From contig JAKAXE010000007.1 in the NCBI GenBank assembly GCA_021816695.1, forward strand, positions 1-56,831: a DNA stretch of 56,831 bases, in the 5' to 3' direction. A program made the position numbers and the translations under genes. Positions 41,554 through 49,326 of the stretch are shown piece after piece. This DNA comes from a bacterium (lineage in GTDB: Bacteria; Chloroflexota; Dormibacteria; Aeolococcales; Bog-877). The notes under the pieces are model-generated. The model was not told where the DNA came from, did no database searches, and saw only the letters and a program-made list of their open reading frames with translations. Numbering within the stretch: position 1 is the stretch's first letter; each line of letters starts with the position of its first letter.

Positions 41554-42084
41554 CGTCAGTCCAAGGAACGCCGAGGATCCCTCGAGCCGTCGCAGGTCGA
41601 TCTCAGCGGAGCCACCTTTGCCGTGGCGGGGGACCCACATTGGGCGGGCGTACAGGGGGCCTCGCGAGGGGAGTCACTTCGATGGCTACGCCATCCTCAC
41701 TCGCACTTTATGAGCCCGATGGCTCTCGGAATCGCCGCTGACCACGCCATGCACCTGGGGGGCTGGAGGCCGATGATGGGGGTGTAGGGATCCGGTACGG
41801 GCGGTCACCTTCCTTCCTCGCCCTGTCGCCCGGGGACCAGCGGCCCACGCGCTGGGAAGAGCTGCAGCACTGGCGGCCTGACGTGGGGGACCATGCGGGA
41901 ACCGAGCACGGGCCGGCCGGAGGCGCCCAGGATGCCGCAGAGGGAGTCCGCACGGTGGCGCCGTCTCCTCTCACGGAAGCGACGATGTTGACGGTGACAC
42001 TTCTACCCTTCAAGGGCGATGTGCCTACCTACGGCTTCCAGGTTCCGATTCCTGGTCCCACACCATGGTGGGTGGCACTAGCCA
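41554..42084. other. Gene-poor region before the IS element
   Basis: No confident gene. One plus-strand frame from 41883 runs into the IS target site and, if the IS is removed, would end nine codons later; it has no recognisable domain. The last ~30 bases hold inverted repeats (CACCATGGTG and the hairpin GGTGGC-ACTA-GCCACC at 42071-42086), so the IS landed at the foot of a hairpin. Confidence 0.4.
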
Positions 42085-42092
42085 CCGTGACC
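42085..42092. repeat. Target-site duplication of the IS, left copy
   Basis: CCGTGACC directly flanks the left inverted repeat and is repeated exactly at 43478-43485. An 8-bp duplication is typical of IS256-family insertion. Confidence 0.88.
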
Positions 42093-42118
42093 AGTCAAGT
42101 CCCCTCGTGTGGTGGAAA
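42093..42118 (+). repeat. Left terminal inverted repeat of the IS
   Basis: It begins AGTCAAGTCCCCT and continues with GTGTGGTGGAAA; 20 of 26 positions match the reverse complement of the right end. Confidence 0.82.
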
Positions 42119-42145
42119 TCTGGGAGAGGGACTGGGGGTTGGCCA

Positions 42146-43369
42146 TCAGGCCACCAGCCCGGCGGTGAGGGGATTGGTGAGGAGGTCCTGGCCGTCGGCT
42201 GAGAGCTGAGCCAGGGAAGCCTGGGAAAAGTGGCGCTTGCCGTCCTGCCACTCGTCGTGCTGCTCTTGGAGAACGGCCGTGGCCAGTCGCAGCAGCGATG
42301 CGGGGTTGGGGAAGATCCCCACCACCTTGGCCCGGCGATCCACCTCGGCGTTCACCCGCTCAATGGCGTTGGTGGAACTGATGGAGCTGTGGTGCTCCCT
42401 GGGAAAGCTCAGGTAGGCCAGGATGTCCTCCTCGGCCTCGCGCAGCATCTTGGCCGCCTTGGGTACCGTGGGCTCGAGCCGCTCCAGCACCTGGACCATG
42501 GCGGCTCGAGCGGCCTCCCTGGTGGGCTGAGCGTAGATGGTCCTCACCAGGGCCAGCACCGCCGGCGCCTCGTGCCGGGGCAAGGCGGTTACCAGGTCCC
42601 GCAGGAAGTGGACCCGGCACCGCTGCCAGCTGGCCCCGGGGAAGCACTGGGCCAGCGCCTGCTTCAGCCCCACGTGGGCGTCGGAGACCACTAACTGCAC
42701 CCCTTTGAGCCCCCGGGCCAGTAGGGAGCGGCAGAACTCCAGCCAGAACTGCTGGCTCTCGCTGGAGCCAACATCCACCCCCAGGACGCACTTCTCGCCA
42801 CTCTCCCGCACCCCCACCGCGATCACCACCGCCTGGCTGACAATCCTCGCCCCCAGCCGCACCTTCTCGTAGGTGGCGTCGAACCAGATGTACGGGTACC
42901 GGGCATCGTCCAGCGGCCGCTCCCGGAACTCCGCCAGCTCCCGGTCCAGCTCCTGGCAGATCCGGCTCACCTCGCTCTTGGACACCTGGCAGCCCCCCAT
43001 GGCCGCCACCAGGTCGTCCACCTTGCGGGTGGACACCCCGTGCACGTAGGCCTCCTGGATCACCGCCCATAGCGCCCTCTCGATCCGCCGCCGCGGCTCC
43101 AACAGGCTGGGCAGGAAGCTCCCCTGGCGCAGCTTGGGGATCTCCAGCTGCAGCCTTCCCACCCGGGTGTCCAGCGTCCTGGGCCGGTGGCCGTTGCGGT
43201 AGGTGAGCCGCTCCTCGGTCCTTTCATGGCGGCCGGCCCCGATCACCGCAGTCACCTCCGCCTCCACCAGAGCCTGGACCGTCCGCTCCAGGATCACCCT
43301 CAGGGCATCCTGATCCCGATCTCCCAGCTCCACGAGCAGGTCGTCCAGTGGCATGCTTGCACGGGTCAT
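42146..43369 (-). CDS. IS256-family transposase
   Basis: The 407-residue transposase has the Mutator/IS256 layout: an N-terminal region with RNGHRPRTLDTRVGRLQLEIPKLRQGSF, an HGVSTRKVDDLVAAMG motif, and the DDE catalytic residues in WFDATYEKVR (D), VVSDAHVGLKQAL (D) and SSTNAIERVNAEVDRRAKVVGIFPN (E). WQRCRVHFLRDLV carries the family's C/H signature. The ATG at 43369 follows GGAGGACACG on the minus strand; a start 12 codons upstream is possible. The reading frame is intact, so it may be active. Confidence 0.96.
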   Translation of the reverse strand: MTRASMPLDDLLVELGDRDQDALRVILERTVQALVEAEVTAVIGAGRHERTEERLTYRNGHRPRTLDTRVGRLQLEIPKLRQGSFLPSLLEPRRRIERALWAVIQEAYVHGVSTRKVDDLVAAMGGCQVSKSEVSRICQELDRELAEFRERPLDDARYPYIWFDATYEKVRLGARIVSQAVVIAVGVRESGEKCVLGVDVGSSESQQFWLEFCRSLLARGLKGVQLVVSDAHVGLKQALAQCFPGASWQRCRVHFLRDLVTALPRHEAPAVLALVRTIYAQPTREAARAAMVQVLERLEPTVPKAAKMLREAEEDILAYLSFPREHHSSISSTNAIERVNAEVDRRAKVVGIFPNPASLLRLATAVLQEQHDEWQDGKRHFSQASLAQLSADGQDLLTNPLTAGLVA

Positions 43370-43451
43370 CGTGTCCTCCTGGTCTGTGCAAAGGGTCGTT
43401 GGCACGGTGGCCCACCTCAGCCCCTCCTCAGGCTCCAGGTGGGTCCCGCTT

Positions 43452-43477
43452 TTTACACCACCATAGGGGACGTGACC
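43452..43477 (-). repeat. Right terminal inverted repeat of the IS
   Basis: Read inward on the minus strand it starts GGTCACGTCCCCT and continues GGTGGTGTAAA, matching the left end at 20 of 26 positions. Confidence 0.82.
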
Positions 43478-43485
43478 CCGTGACC
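43478..43485. repeat. Target-site duplication of the IS, right copy
   Basis: CCGTGACC, identical to 42085-42092. A second partial GTGACC copy overlaps the IS end at 43472-43477, so the exact boundary could shift by a few bases. Confidence 0.85.
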
Positions 43486-44067
43486 GATAGAGAGGAATTA
43501 GAGCCGGCGTAGGCCGGCAGGCGAGCGATGGCCCGGCCAGTGGCGTTTTGGAAGGGCCCTGGTCCGCATTGAGACCATCTTTCCGCTGCGGCTCTCATCT
43601 CCACGGGTTCAGCCTTGCCGGTGGGTCTCGGCGCGAGTGTCGGTGGTCGCCAAGACCGGAGCTCGGCGCGAGCCGTCTGCCGTTGGCGACATTGTCGAAG
43701 GCCGGAGCCTCCGCTCGTCGCCGCTGGCATCGGCCGCAGCTTCACCTCCAGCGTCGAAGCCACCGTGTAGCGAGAGGCTCGCGGAGCACCGGGCAGTACC
43801 GCGCCGGCGGTCTAACCGGCAGTTCGACCAGCCCGGTGGCTGCCATGGCACCTGTACCCGCGGCCCGTATCGCGCTCGAGGGAAGGATTGGGGTCCGACG
43901 GCTGCCCGGCGCCCGGCGCGAAGGGCCGGCCGCTCCGCCTGGCCTGGTATCCGACACCGTTAAATCTCGAGGGAGCTCCACGGGTTGCCGTCACGGTTGC
44001 CTTCAGGGTCCCTGAGTGGAGTCGAATCGAAGCGGCGCCGGGGCTGCCGTCGAGATCCAACCCGGGC
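43486..44067. other. Gene-poor region between the IS and tRNA-Leu
   Basis: No gene is supported. Open frames here on both strands are Arg/Pro/Ser-rich without family features. Just right of the IS is a perfect hairpin GCCGGC-GTAG-GCCGGC (about 43503-43518). Minus-strand sequence next to the tRNA would be its 3' trailer; no encoded CCA was seen. Confidence 0.4.
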
Positions 44068-44150
44068 TGCCGGGGATGGGACTCGAACCCATACGGACTT
44101 GCGTCCGGCGGTTTTTAAGACCGCTGCGGCTGCCATTACGCCACCCCGGC
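44068..44150 (-). tRNA. tRNA-Leu (anticodon UAA)
   Basis: Read on the minus strand, the 83-nt sequence folds as a class II tRNA: acceptor GCCGGGG/CCCCGGC with discriminator A; a D arm containing GG in its loop; anticodon stem GCGGT/ACCGC with loop CTTAAAA, so anticodon TAA; a long variable arm (GGAC-GCAA-GTCC) diagnostic of Leu/Ser/Tyr; and a T arm ATGGG-TTCGAGT-CCCAT. Discriminator A and the UAA anticodon identify leucine. CCA is not encoded, so it must be added post-transcriptionally. It reads UUA/UUG codons, which should be rare in this GC-rich genome. Confidence 0.95.
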
Positions 44151-44228
44151 GGAGTGCTGCTGAGTGGGCAGGGTAGCGGAACCCGCGCGCGGCCGCGGCT
44201 CCCTGGCCTCACCGATTCCTCACTCAGC

Positions 44229-44234
44229 TACGCT
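44229..44234 (+). promoter_or_regulatory. Candidate -10 box (TACGCT) for the dsrEFH-like operon
   Basis: TACGCT ends 7 nt before the GTG at 44242 in the 91-bp region divergent from tRNA-Leu, consistent with a leaderless transcript. No Shine-Dalgarno is seen before the GTG. Confidence 0.4.
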
Positions 44235-44241
44235 GACCAGC

Positions 44242-44559
44242 GTGGTTGGCAGCAGCTCCACCCGGCGCAGGCTAGTCCTGATCCTCGGCTCGGGGCCGGG
44301 CTCACCATCAGCCCGATTGGTCTCGGGGCTGGCCGCCGCCGCCGTGGCAGCCGGCCATGAGGCGAAGGTCTTCCTGCTTGGGGATGGGGTTCTGGCCGCC
44401 GAGCAGGTCGCTCTCTCTGGCGCCTCAGTCGCCCACTGCGACGCCGACTGGCGCTGGAGGCGCGGGGGGGAGATGCCGGACCCTCGGGTGTTCAGGGGCA
44501 GCCTGAGGGACCTCGCGCTCTGGTGCCGAGAGGCCGACCGTGTTGTGCAATGCCGATGA
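44242..44559 (+). CDS. DsrE/TusD-like sulfur-relay protein
   Basis: A ~105-residue protein with the DsrE fold pattern: LVLILGSGPGSPSARLVSGLAAAAVAAGHEAKVFLLGDGV, then GASVAHCDADWRWRRG and GSLRDLALWCREADRVVQ. In TusD/DsrE the conserved cysteine lies in a V-x-V-C-x-x-A-x-x-R-R-G motif, matched here by VAHCDADWRWRRG, so the sulfur-accepting Cys is likely kept. TusBCD relays persulfide sulfur toward tRNA 2-thiolation or, in DsrEFH, sulfur metabolism. The GTG start is preceded by a -10-like hexamer. The end overlaps the next gene by 4 nt (ATGA). Confidence 0.7.
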   Translation: MVGSSSTRRRLVLILGSGPGSPSARLVSGLAAAAVAAGHEAKVFLLGDGVLAAEQVALSGASVAHCDADWRWRRGGEMPDPRVFRGSLRDLALWCREADRVVQCR

Positions 44560-44906
44560 GAACCCGGGAGGTGGCAGTGGTGGCCCGGGGCGAGGGAGCT
44601 GACCTGAGGCAGGCGCTGGCGCTCGCCCTCGCGCTCCCTCTGGGAGGTTGCGACGTCTTCCTCGTGCTCGACGGTGAGGCTCGAGAGATGGCGACCCAGG
44701 CCGAGACGACAGGCGGGACGCGGTCGGATGAGATGGCGGAGCAGATGGAGGCCCTGCTCGACGACGAGAGCGTCGAGATCGTGGCCAGGTTGGATGCCGG
44801 GGAGGCCCCCCCGATCGCGCGCCGCCTGAGGCCGCAGGTGCGGACGATGAGCGTGGACGAGATCGAGGCCAGATGCCGGCGGGCCGACCACTGGCTGGTG
44901 GTCTGA
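44556..44906 (+). CDS. DsrF/TusC-like sulfur-relay protein
   Basis: A 116-residue protein with the same fold: EVAVVARGEGADLRQALALALALPLGGCDVFLVLDGEA, and an ending VRTMSVDEIEARCRRADHWLVV that parallels TusC's final strand-helix-strand. Two cysteines are present (GGCDVF and EARCRR). In the TusBCD hexamer TusC has a structural role. A start two codons upstream is possible, but the ATG at 44556 forms an ATGA overlap with the preceding gene. Assignment rests on size, pattern and order; sequence similarity is modest. Confidence 0.6.
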   Translation: MRTREVAVVARGEGADLRQALALALALPLGGCDVFLVLDGEAREMATQAETTGGTRSDEMAEQMEALLDDESVEIVARLDAGEAPPIARRLRPQVRTMSVDEIEARCRRADHWLVV

Positions 44907-44907
44907 G

Positions 44908-45204
44908 GTGGGGACCGAGCTCCACCTGATCACCCGCCTCGGAGACCTCCGAGGCTGGCGCTCGGTGGCATACTCCCTCCGAGTCGGTCGCCGGCCCGTC
45001 GTGGTCCTGGCGGGGGCGGCGGTGATGGAGTCCGAAGAGAGCATCGGGGGCATGGCGGGTAGCCCGGTGAGCGAGGGGGCGATGCCCGTCCTGGCGGTGC
45101 GTGCCGATGCCGAGGAGCACCAGGCCACTGAGAGGTGGGCGCTCGTGGACTACGAGGCGCTGCTGGACCTTGTCTTGACGGCCGAGGTGGTGGTCGCCTG
45201 GTGA
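44908..45204 (+). CDS. DsrH/TusB-like sulfur-relay protein
   Basis: A 98-residue protein, the size of TusB/DsrH. It begins with a short strand (ELHLITRLGD), has RRPVVVLAGAAVM, PVLAVRADAEE and ends VDYEALLDLVLTAEVVVAW, closely resembling the TusB ending IDYTDFVRLTVKH..MAW. It has no cysteine, so it cannot itself carry persulfide; this is compatible with TusB's structural role. The GTG starts 1 nt after the previous stop; its end overlaps the adenylyltransferase by 4 nt. Confidence 0.6.
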   Translation: MGTELHLITRLGDLRGWRSVAYSLRVGRRPVVVLAGAAVMESEESIGGMAGSPVSEGAMPVLAVRADAEEHQATERWALVDYEALLDLVLTAEVVVAW

Positions 45205-45965
45205 GGTCGGAAGGCGCGGCCGACGGCCTGTCGGATGTGGAGGTGGAGCGCTACAGCCGGCAGCTGCTGCTGCCCCAGATGGGCGAGGCGGCACAGCTCC
45301 GGCTCAGCCGAGCGACGGTGGCGGTGGTCGGGTGTGGGGCGCTCGGCTCAGCGGCTGCCCCCTACCTGGTCGGGGCGGGGGTGGGCCGAGTTCTTCTCAT
45401 TGACCCCGACGTAGTTGCCCTCGACAACCTCCACCGCCAAGTGCAGTTCAGTACCGCGGACGTCGGTGACTCCAAGGCGGACCGCCTAGCTGAGCGTCTC
45501 CGCTCGCTCAACGGGCTGGTGATGGTAGAGCCGCTTACCGCCCGGGCGGATCCGATCGCTCTTGGCCCCGAGGTGGGGAGTGATGGGCTGATCCTGGAAT
45601 GCACGGACGACCCGGTGACCAAGTTCGCGCTCAACGACTGGGCGGTGGGAGCCGGACGCCAGCTGGTGATCGCCGGGGCCACGGGCCTGCAGGGTCAGGT
45701 GCTGCAGGTGGGAGCGCTCGGGCCCTGCTACCGATGCCTGTTTCCCGAGACCCCGGCCGCCGCCGCCGACTGCCGGACGGCCGGGATCCTTGGGCCGGTG
45801 GCCGGGGTGGTGGGGGCGATGCAGGCCCTCCTGGCGCTCACCTGGATCACGGGCATCGGCCCTGCCCGGAGGGCAGGCCGGCTCTGGGATCTCGACGCCG
45901 GCGCGATGCGCTGGCGAGAGATCCACTTCACGCGTGACCCGAACTGCCCCAATCACCAGAGGTGA
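45201..45965 (+). CDS. ThiF/MoeB/HesA-family adenylyltransferase (E1-like)
   Basis: The 254 residues show an E1-like fold: YSRQLLLPQMGEAAQ, the ATP-binding VAVVGCGALGSAAAPYLVGAGVG, LIDPDVVALDNLHRQ, the catalytic ECTDDP, and CRTAGILGPVAGVVG, where MoeB/ThiF carry their conserved Cys. Such enzymes adenylate the C-terminal Gly of a ThiS/MoaD-like carrier before sulfur transfer. The zinc site is CYRC plus CPNH, so the fourth cysteine is replaced by His. No ThiS/MoaD carrier gene is adjacent. The GTGA overlap ties it to the DsrEFH-like genes, suggesting that relay as its sulfur source (inference). Confidence 0.88.
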   Translation: MRSEGAADGLSDVEVERYSRQLLLPQMGEAAQLRLSRATVAVVGCGALGSAAAPYLVGAGVGRVLLIDPDVVALDNLHRQVQFSTADVGDSKADRLAERLRSLNGLVMVEPLTARADPIALGPEVGSDGLILECTDDPVTKFALNDWAVGAGRQLVIAGATGLQGQVLQVGALGPCYRCLFPETPAAAADCRTAGILGPVAGVVGAMQALLALTWITGIGPARRAGRLWDLDAGAMRWREIHFTRDPNCPNHQR

Positions 45966-46040
45966 GGGCCTGCCGCTCACCATAATTGGCGCCATGTCCG
46001 AGCGCCGGTCTCCTGGCGCGCACTGGGAGGTGTCCCACTG

Positions 46041-46844
46041 ATGGCCGAAGACGTGGTGGGGATATTCGGCGGGTCGGGTCTCTACGAGCTGTTGGAGGGG
46101 GCCGAGGAGGTTCGCGTGGAGACCCCCTACGGGGCGCCCAGCGACGCTGCCTTCGTCGGCAAGATCGGCAGCCGCAAGGTGGTGTTCATGCCCCGTCACG
46201 GCCGCCACCACACAATTCCGCCGCACCGGATCAACTTTCGCGCCAACCTCCACACGATGGGCCAACTGGGTGCGACCCGGGTGCTTGGCCCGGCCGCGGT
46301 CGGCTCCCTGCAGGCCGAGCTGGCCCCAGGGGATGTGGTCATCCCCGACCAGTACGTGGACCGGACGTGGGGGCGGTCGGATACCTTCTGGGAGGGGCCG
46401 CAGGTGGCTCACCTGGCGGCGGCCGACCCGTACTGCCCGGAGCTGGGTGACCTGGCCGGGGCCAAAGCCACCGCGGCCGGGAGGACGGTCCACCGGAACC
46501 GGACCATGGTGGTGATCCAGGGCCCGCGCTTCGGAACCCGGGCCGAGTCGGCCTGGTATTCGCAGATGGGGTGGGGGATCGTGGGCATGACGGGGTACCC
46601 GGAGGTGGCCCTGGCTCGGGAGCTGGGCATGTGCTATGCCTCCATCGCCCTGGTCACCGACTACGATGCCGGGCTGGAGGGCAGGCCGGACATCGCCCCG
46701 GTGAGCCACCAGGAGGTCCTGCGGGTGTTCGCGGCAAACGTGGATCGAGTTCGCTCCCTGCTGCTGGACGTGGTCTCCGGGCTGCCGGCGGAGAGAGGGT
46801 GCGCCTGCGCCAGCTCACGCCTCTCCCAGGACGCGGCCGAGTGA
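46041..46844 (+). CDS. S-methyl-5'-thioadenosine phosphorylase family protein
   Basis: MTAP splits methylthioadenosine, a by-product of polyamine and other SAM-dependent reactions, into adenine and methylthioribose-1-phosphate. The 267 residues show GIFGGSGLYELL, the phosphate-binding MPRHGRHHTIPPHRINFRAN, TMVVIQGPRFGTRAES, and GMTGYPEVALARELGMCYASIALVTDYDAG. A methylthioinosine or purine nucleoside phosphorylase is an alternative. CATAAT at 45980-45985 may be its -10, and GGGAGGTG sits just before the ATG. It overlaps the next gene by 4 nt. Confidence 0.88.
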   Translation: MAEDVVGIFGGSGLYELLEGAEEVRVETPYGAPSDAAFVGKIGSRKVVFMPRHGRHHTIPPHRINFRANLHTMGQLGATRVLGPAAVGSLQAELAPGDVVIPDQYVDRTWGRSDTFWEGPQVAHLAAADPYCPELGDLAGAKATAAGRTVHRNRTMVVIQGPRFGTRAESAWYSQMGWGIVGMTGYPEVALARELGMCYASIALVTDYDAGLEGRPDIAPVSHQEVLRVFAANVDRVRSLLLDVVSGLPAERGCACASSRLSQDAAE

Positions 46845-47431
46845 GTCAGAGCCAGCCCGCGGTCGATCCGGGGCGGAGGTTCTCGCTGATCACCTCCTAC
46901 GAGCTCTGGCGCCGGATGTGGTGGGTTCTCGCCTACGGCGTCGTGGTGCTCCTGGTGGGGGAGGGAATCAGCATCTACGGCCGCCATGGGCTCGACCCCA
47001 GCTTCCTGGTCGTGCTGGCCCTGTTCCTCATCATCCTTGGCTGGCTCTACCTCCGGCAGCGCTGGCACTACGTTTCCCTCGCCTCTGAGGGTCTCCTAAT
47101 ACGCCACTGGTTCCGTCTCACCACCGTGCCCTACGAGACCCTCCGCCAGTCCCGGTCCCAGCCCCTGGGGACGTTCTTCGACACCCCCAACCGGCGATCG
47201 CTGCTGAGCGGCAGCCTGAAGCGCTACGCCGCCAGTCCGGTCTGCGTAGTCCGGGTGGAAATGGACCACGACCAGCTGCTGGCCGTTGGGCGGGAGCTGG
47301 GCCGGCGTACGGTGCTGGACCAGGACCTCATCCTGCTGGTGCGGCGTGCCGATGAGCTGGACCGGGAGCTGCGCCCGCGAATCCGCCGCCGCCCCCCCGC
47401 GGCGGCGTCTCGGCCCAGCCGGCGGAGGTGA
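46841..47431 (+). CDS. Two-helix membrane protein with PH-like domain
   Basis: The 196-residue product has two adjacent hydrophobic segments (about 26-44 and 52-70) followed by a ~110-residue cytoplasmic domain beginning WHYVSLASEGLLIRHWFRLTTVPYETLRQSRSQP, which resembles bacterial PH domains (YdbT/bPH2 type: xLxxxGLxIRxGFxxxxIPxxxI). It ends with an Arg-rich tail. Function is unknown. The GTG overlaps the MTAP stop, and its end overlaps the mannosyltransferase by 4 nt, so it may assist that enzyme. Confidence 0.65.
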   Translation: MSQSQPAVDPGRRFSLITSYELWRRMWWVLAYGVVVLLVGEGISIYGRHGLDPSFLVVLALFLIILGWLYLRQRWHYVSLASEGLLIRHWFRLTTVPYETLRQSRSQPLGTFFDTPNRRSLLSGSLKRYAASPVCVVRVEMDHDQLLAVGRELGRRTVLDQDLILLVRRADELDRELRPRIRRRPPAAASRPSRRR

Positions 47432-49326
47432 CACTCGCCAACTGGCCCGGAGTACGGCGGGAGTGGCCGTACGCGCTGGCCGCCGCGGTGCTCTTCGCCC
47501 TCGCCGCGCAGCTGCTGCGGTGGCCGGTGAACCCGCTGGTGGCGGTGGTGATGGCGGCGGCGGTCTGGGCTCTCTCCCTGCTCCTCCGCCGCCACCAGGA
47601 CCTCACCGGGGTGGACGGGAAGGATCTCGCCATCGCCGGGGTTCTGGTGGCCGCCGCCCTGGCGGTGCGGCTGGCCAGCCCCATCTACCTGGACTTCCTC
47701 CAGGGCCATGTGGGTGTCACCGGCACAGTGTCCGCCCCGACCGGAGTCCACCGGACACCCACCCACGACGTCCTGGGGATCGGGGCGTGGGGGCTCGGCT
47801 ATCCGTTCAACACCTCGGGGTGTACCCTGGCGCCGGTCGGGCCCCATAACACTGAGCGCCAGACCTGCGGCTTCGTCTTCGACGAGGTCTACTTCCCGGT
47901 GGACGCGCTCAAGAACCTCAAGGGCATCGACTACTTCGACCCCGAGCCGCCCCTCACCAAGCTGATCATCGCGGGGGGCATCAGCTGGCTGGGGTTCAAC
48001 CCCTGGGGCTGGCGGATCATGTCGGCCATCCTGGGCAGCCTGGTGATCGGCGTCCTGTATTTCCTGGCCCGCCGACTCTGGCACCGGAGCCGGATCTTCC
48101 CCACCCTGGCGGCCCTGTTCTTCAGCCTGGATGGGCTGGAGCTGGTGGAGTCACGCACCGGGGTCATCGACGTGATCGCGGTCTTCTTCGTCCTCTTGGC
48201 CTTCTGGATGTTCCTCCTGCACTGGCACGCCAAGACCGCCCCCCAGTGGCGCTGGACCCTCTACCTGACCGCCCTGGCCGCGGGGCTCGGGCTCGCCTGC
48301 AAGGCCGACATGGTGCCCGGGATAGCGGTCATGGTGGTCCTGCTTCTCGGGCGCTGGCTCCGGCCGCGGCTCAGGGTGCGGTGGGGGGCGGGCGGGGCCG
48401 CTCGGTGGATCCTGCCCCCCGCCCCCGACGATCCCGAGGAGGCCTCCCGGCGCACCATGGTGCGGCAGCTGCGCTGGTCCTGGCACTACCTGGGCGCCTT
48501 GGTCGTGATCCTCTTCCTCTTCTACGCCTCCTTCTTCCGGTACTGGACGATCTCGCACACGCTCTACGTGAACTTCGCCAACCCCGGCGGCCCGACCGCC
48601 ACCTGCACCGGGCTGGTGGAGAAGGCCTCGGTCTGCCGCCTCCCGGTGGCCATGCCCCTGTCGGAGTTCCACATCGGGCAGGTCGACTTCTGGCTGCCCA
48701 CCGGGCTCAACCTGGGACAGACCATCGCGGACGTGGAGTGGAACAGCCTGGGGAGCCTCAGCTACCAGGCCACGCTGAAGGCCACGCATCCCTTCGCCTC
48801 CCCCTTCTACAGCTGGCCGCTGGACGCCCATCCAGTGCTCTTCTACGCGACCTACACCGGCAACGGGGTGAGCAGCGTGGGGGGGCAGACGGTCTCCAAC
48901 TACACCTGGATCACCGACATGGGCAACCCAGCCGTCTTCTGGCTCGGCCTCCTGGCCCTCGCCTGGTGCCTCTACCTCCTGGTCCGCCGGCGGGACCGGG
49001 TGGCCGGCTTCATCCTCCTGGCCTACCTCTTCGACTGGCTCCTGCTCTGGTCCTGGCCGTCCCGGATCCTCTTCTTCTATGAGTACATCGAGGCGCTGCC
49101 GTTCGTCTGCCTGGCGCTGGCCTACCTGTGCACCCGCCTCCTCCGCACCCGGGTGGTGCTGCAGCTCGACCGGGCGCGGCTCGGCGGCCTCTCGCTGGCC
49201 CCGGTGGGCGGGGCGGTGGTCCTGGCCGTGGTCCTCTGCTTCGCCTACTTCTACCCGCTCTGGACCGGCCAGCCCATCTCCTCGTCGGACTTCTTCCAGC
49301 ACATCTGGGTCTCCGGTTGGTACTGA
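47428..49326 (+). CDS. Protein O-mannosyltransferase (PMT, GT39)
   Basis: This 632-residue polytopic enzyme likely transfers mannose from polyprenyl-phosphate-mannose to secreted proteins. The first external loop has the PMT catalytic Asp-Glu in CGFVFDEVYFPVDALKN and the following YFDPEPPLTKLIIAGG (D-x-x-P-P-L-x-K). Other features: about ten or more hydrophobic helices, ESRTGVIDVIAVFF, and a large lumenal loop at ~390-500. The size and DE/PPLxK motifs match actinobacterial PMT. The start is GTG in a GTGA overlap with the PH-like gene. The polyprenyl donor comes from the UppS product. Confidence 0.88.
   Translation: MTLANWPGVRREWPYALAAAVLFALAAQLLRWPVNPLVAVVMAAAVWALSLLLRRHQDLTGVDGKDLAIAGVLVAAALAVRLASPIYLDFLQGHVGVTGTVSAPTGVHRTPTHDVLGIGAWGLGYPFNTSGCTLAPVGPHNTERQTCGFVFDEVYFPVDALKNLKGIDYFDPEPPLTKLIIAGGISWLGFNPWGWRIMSAILGSLVIGVLYFLARRLWHRSRIFPTLAALFFSLDGLELVESRTGVIDVIAVFFVLLAFWMFLLHWHAKTAPQWRWTLYLTALAAGLGLACKADMVPGIAVMVVLLLGRWLRPRLRVRWGAGGAARWILPPAPDDPEEASRRTMVRQLRWSWHYLGALVVILFLFYASFFRYWTISHTLYVNFANPGGPTATCTGLVEKASVCRLPVAMPLSEFHIGQVDFWLPTGLNLGQTIADVEWNSLGSLSYQATLKATHPFASPFYSWPLDAHPVLFYATYTGNGVSSVGGQTVSNYTWITDMGNPAVFWLGLLALAWCLYLLVRRRDRVAGFILLAYLFDWLLLWSWPSRILFFYEYIEALPFVCLALAYLCTRLLRTRVVLQLDRARLGGLSLAPVGGAVVLAVVLCFAYFYPLWTGQPISSSDFFQHIWVSGWY

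Larger units (their letters stand above)
42093..43477 (-). mobile_element. IS256-family insertion sequence, complete, 1385 bp
   Basis: The element is bounded by imperfect terminal inverted repeats (20 of 26 positions match, including a shared GTCCCCT) and an exact 8-bp target duplication CCGTGACC on both sides. It contains one transposase gene on the minus strand that appears intact. Size, duplication length and transposase type all agree with IS256 (Mutator-like). The intact repeats and perfect duplication suggest a fairly recent insertion. No passenger gene is present. Confidence 0.9.

Noticed and set aside
43548-44015. Plus-strand open frame between the IS and the tRNA
   Set aside because: Arg/Ser/Pro-rich with no conserved motif; several overlapping frames of similar quality exist on both strands.
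44068-44150. tRNA-Leu as an attachment site for an integrated island
   Set aside because: No integrase and no repeated tRNA 3' end were seen; the nearby IS has its own target duplication and does not abut the tRNA.
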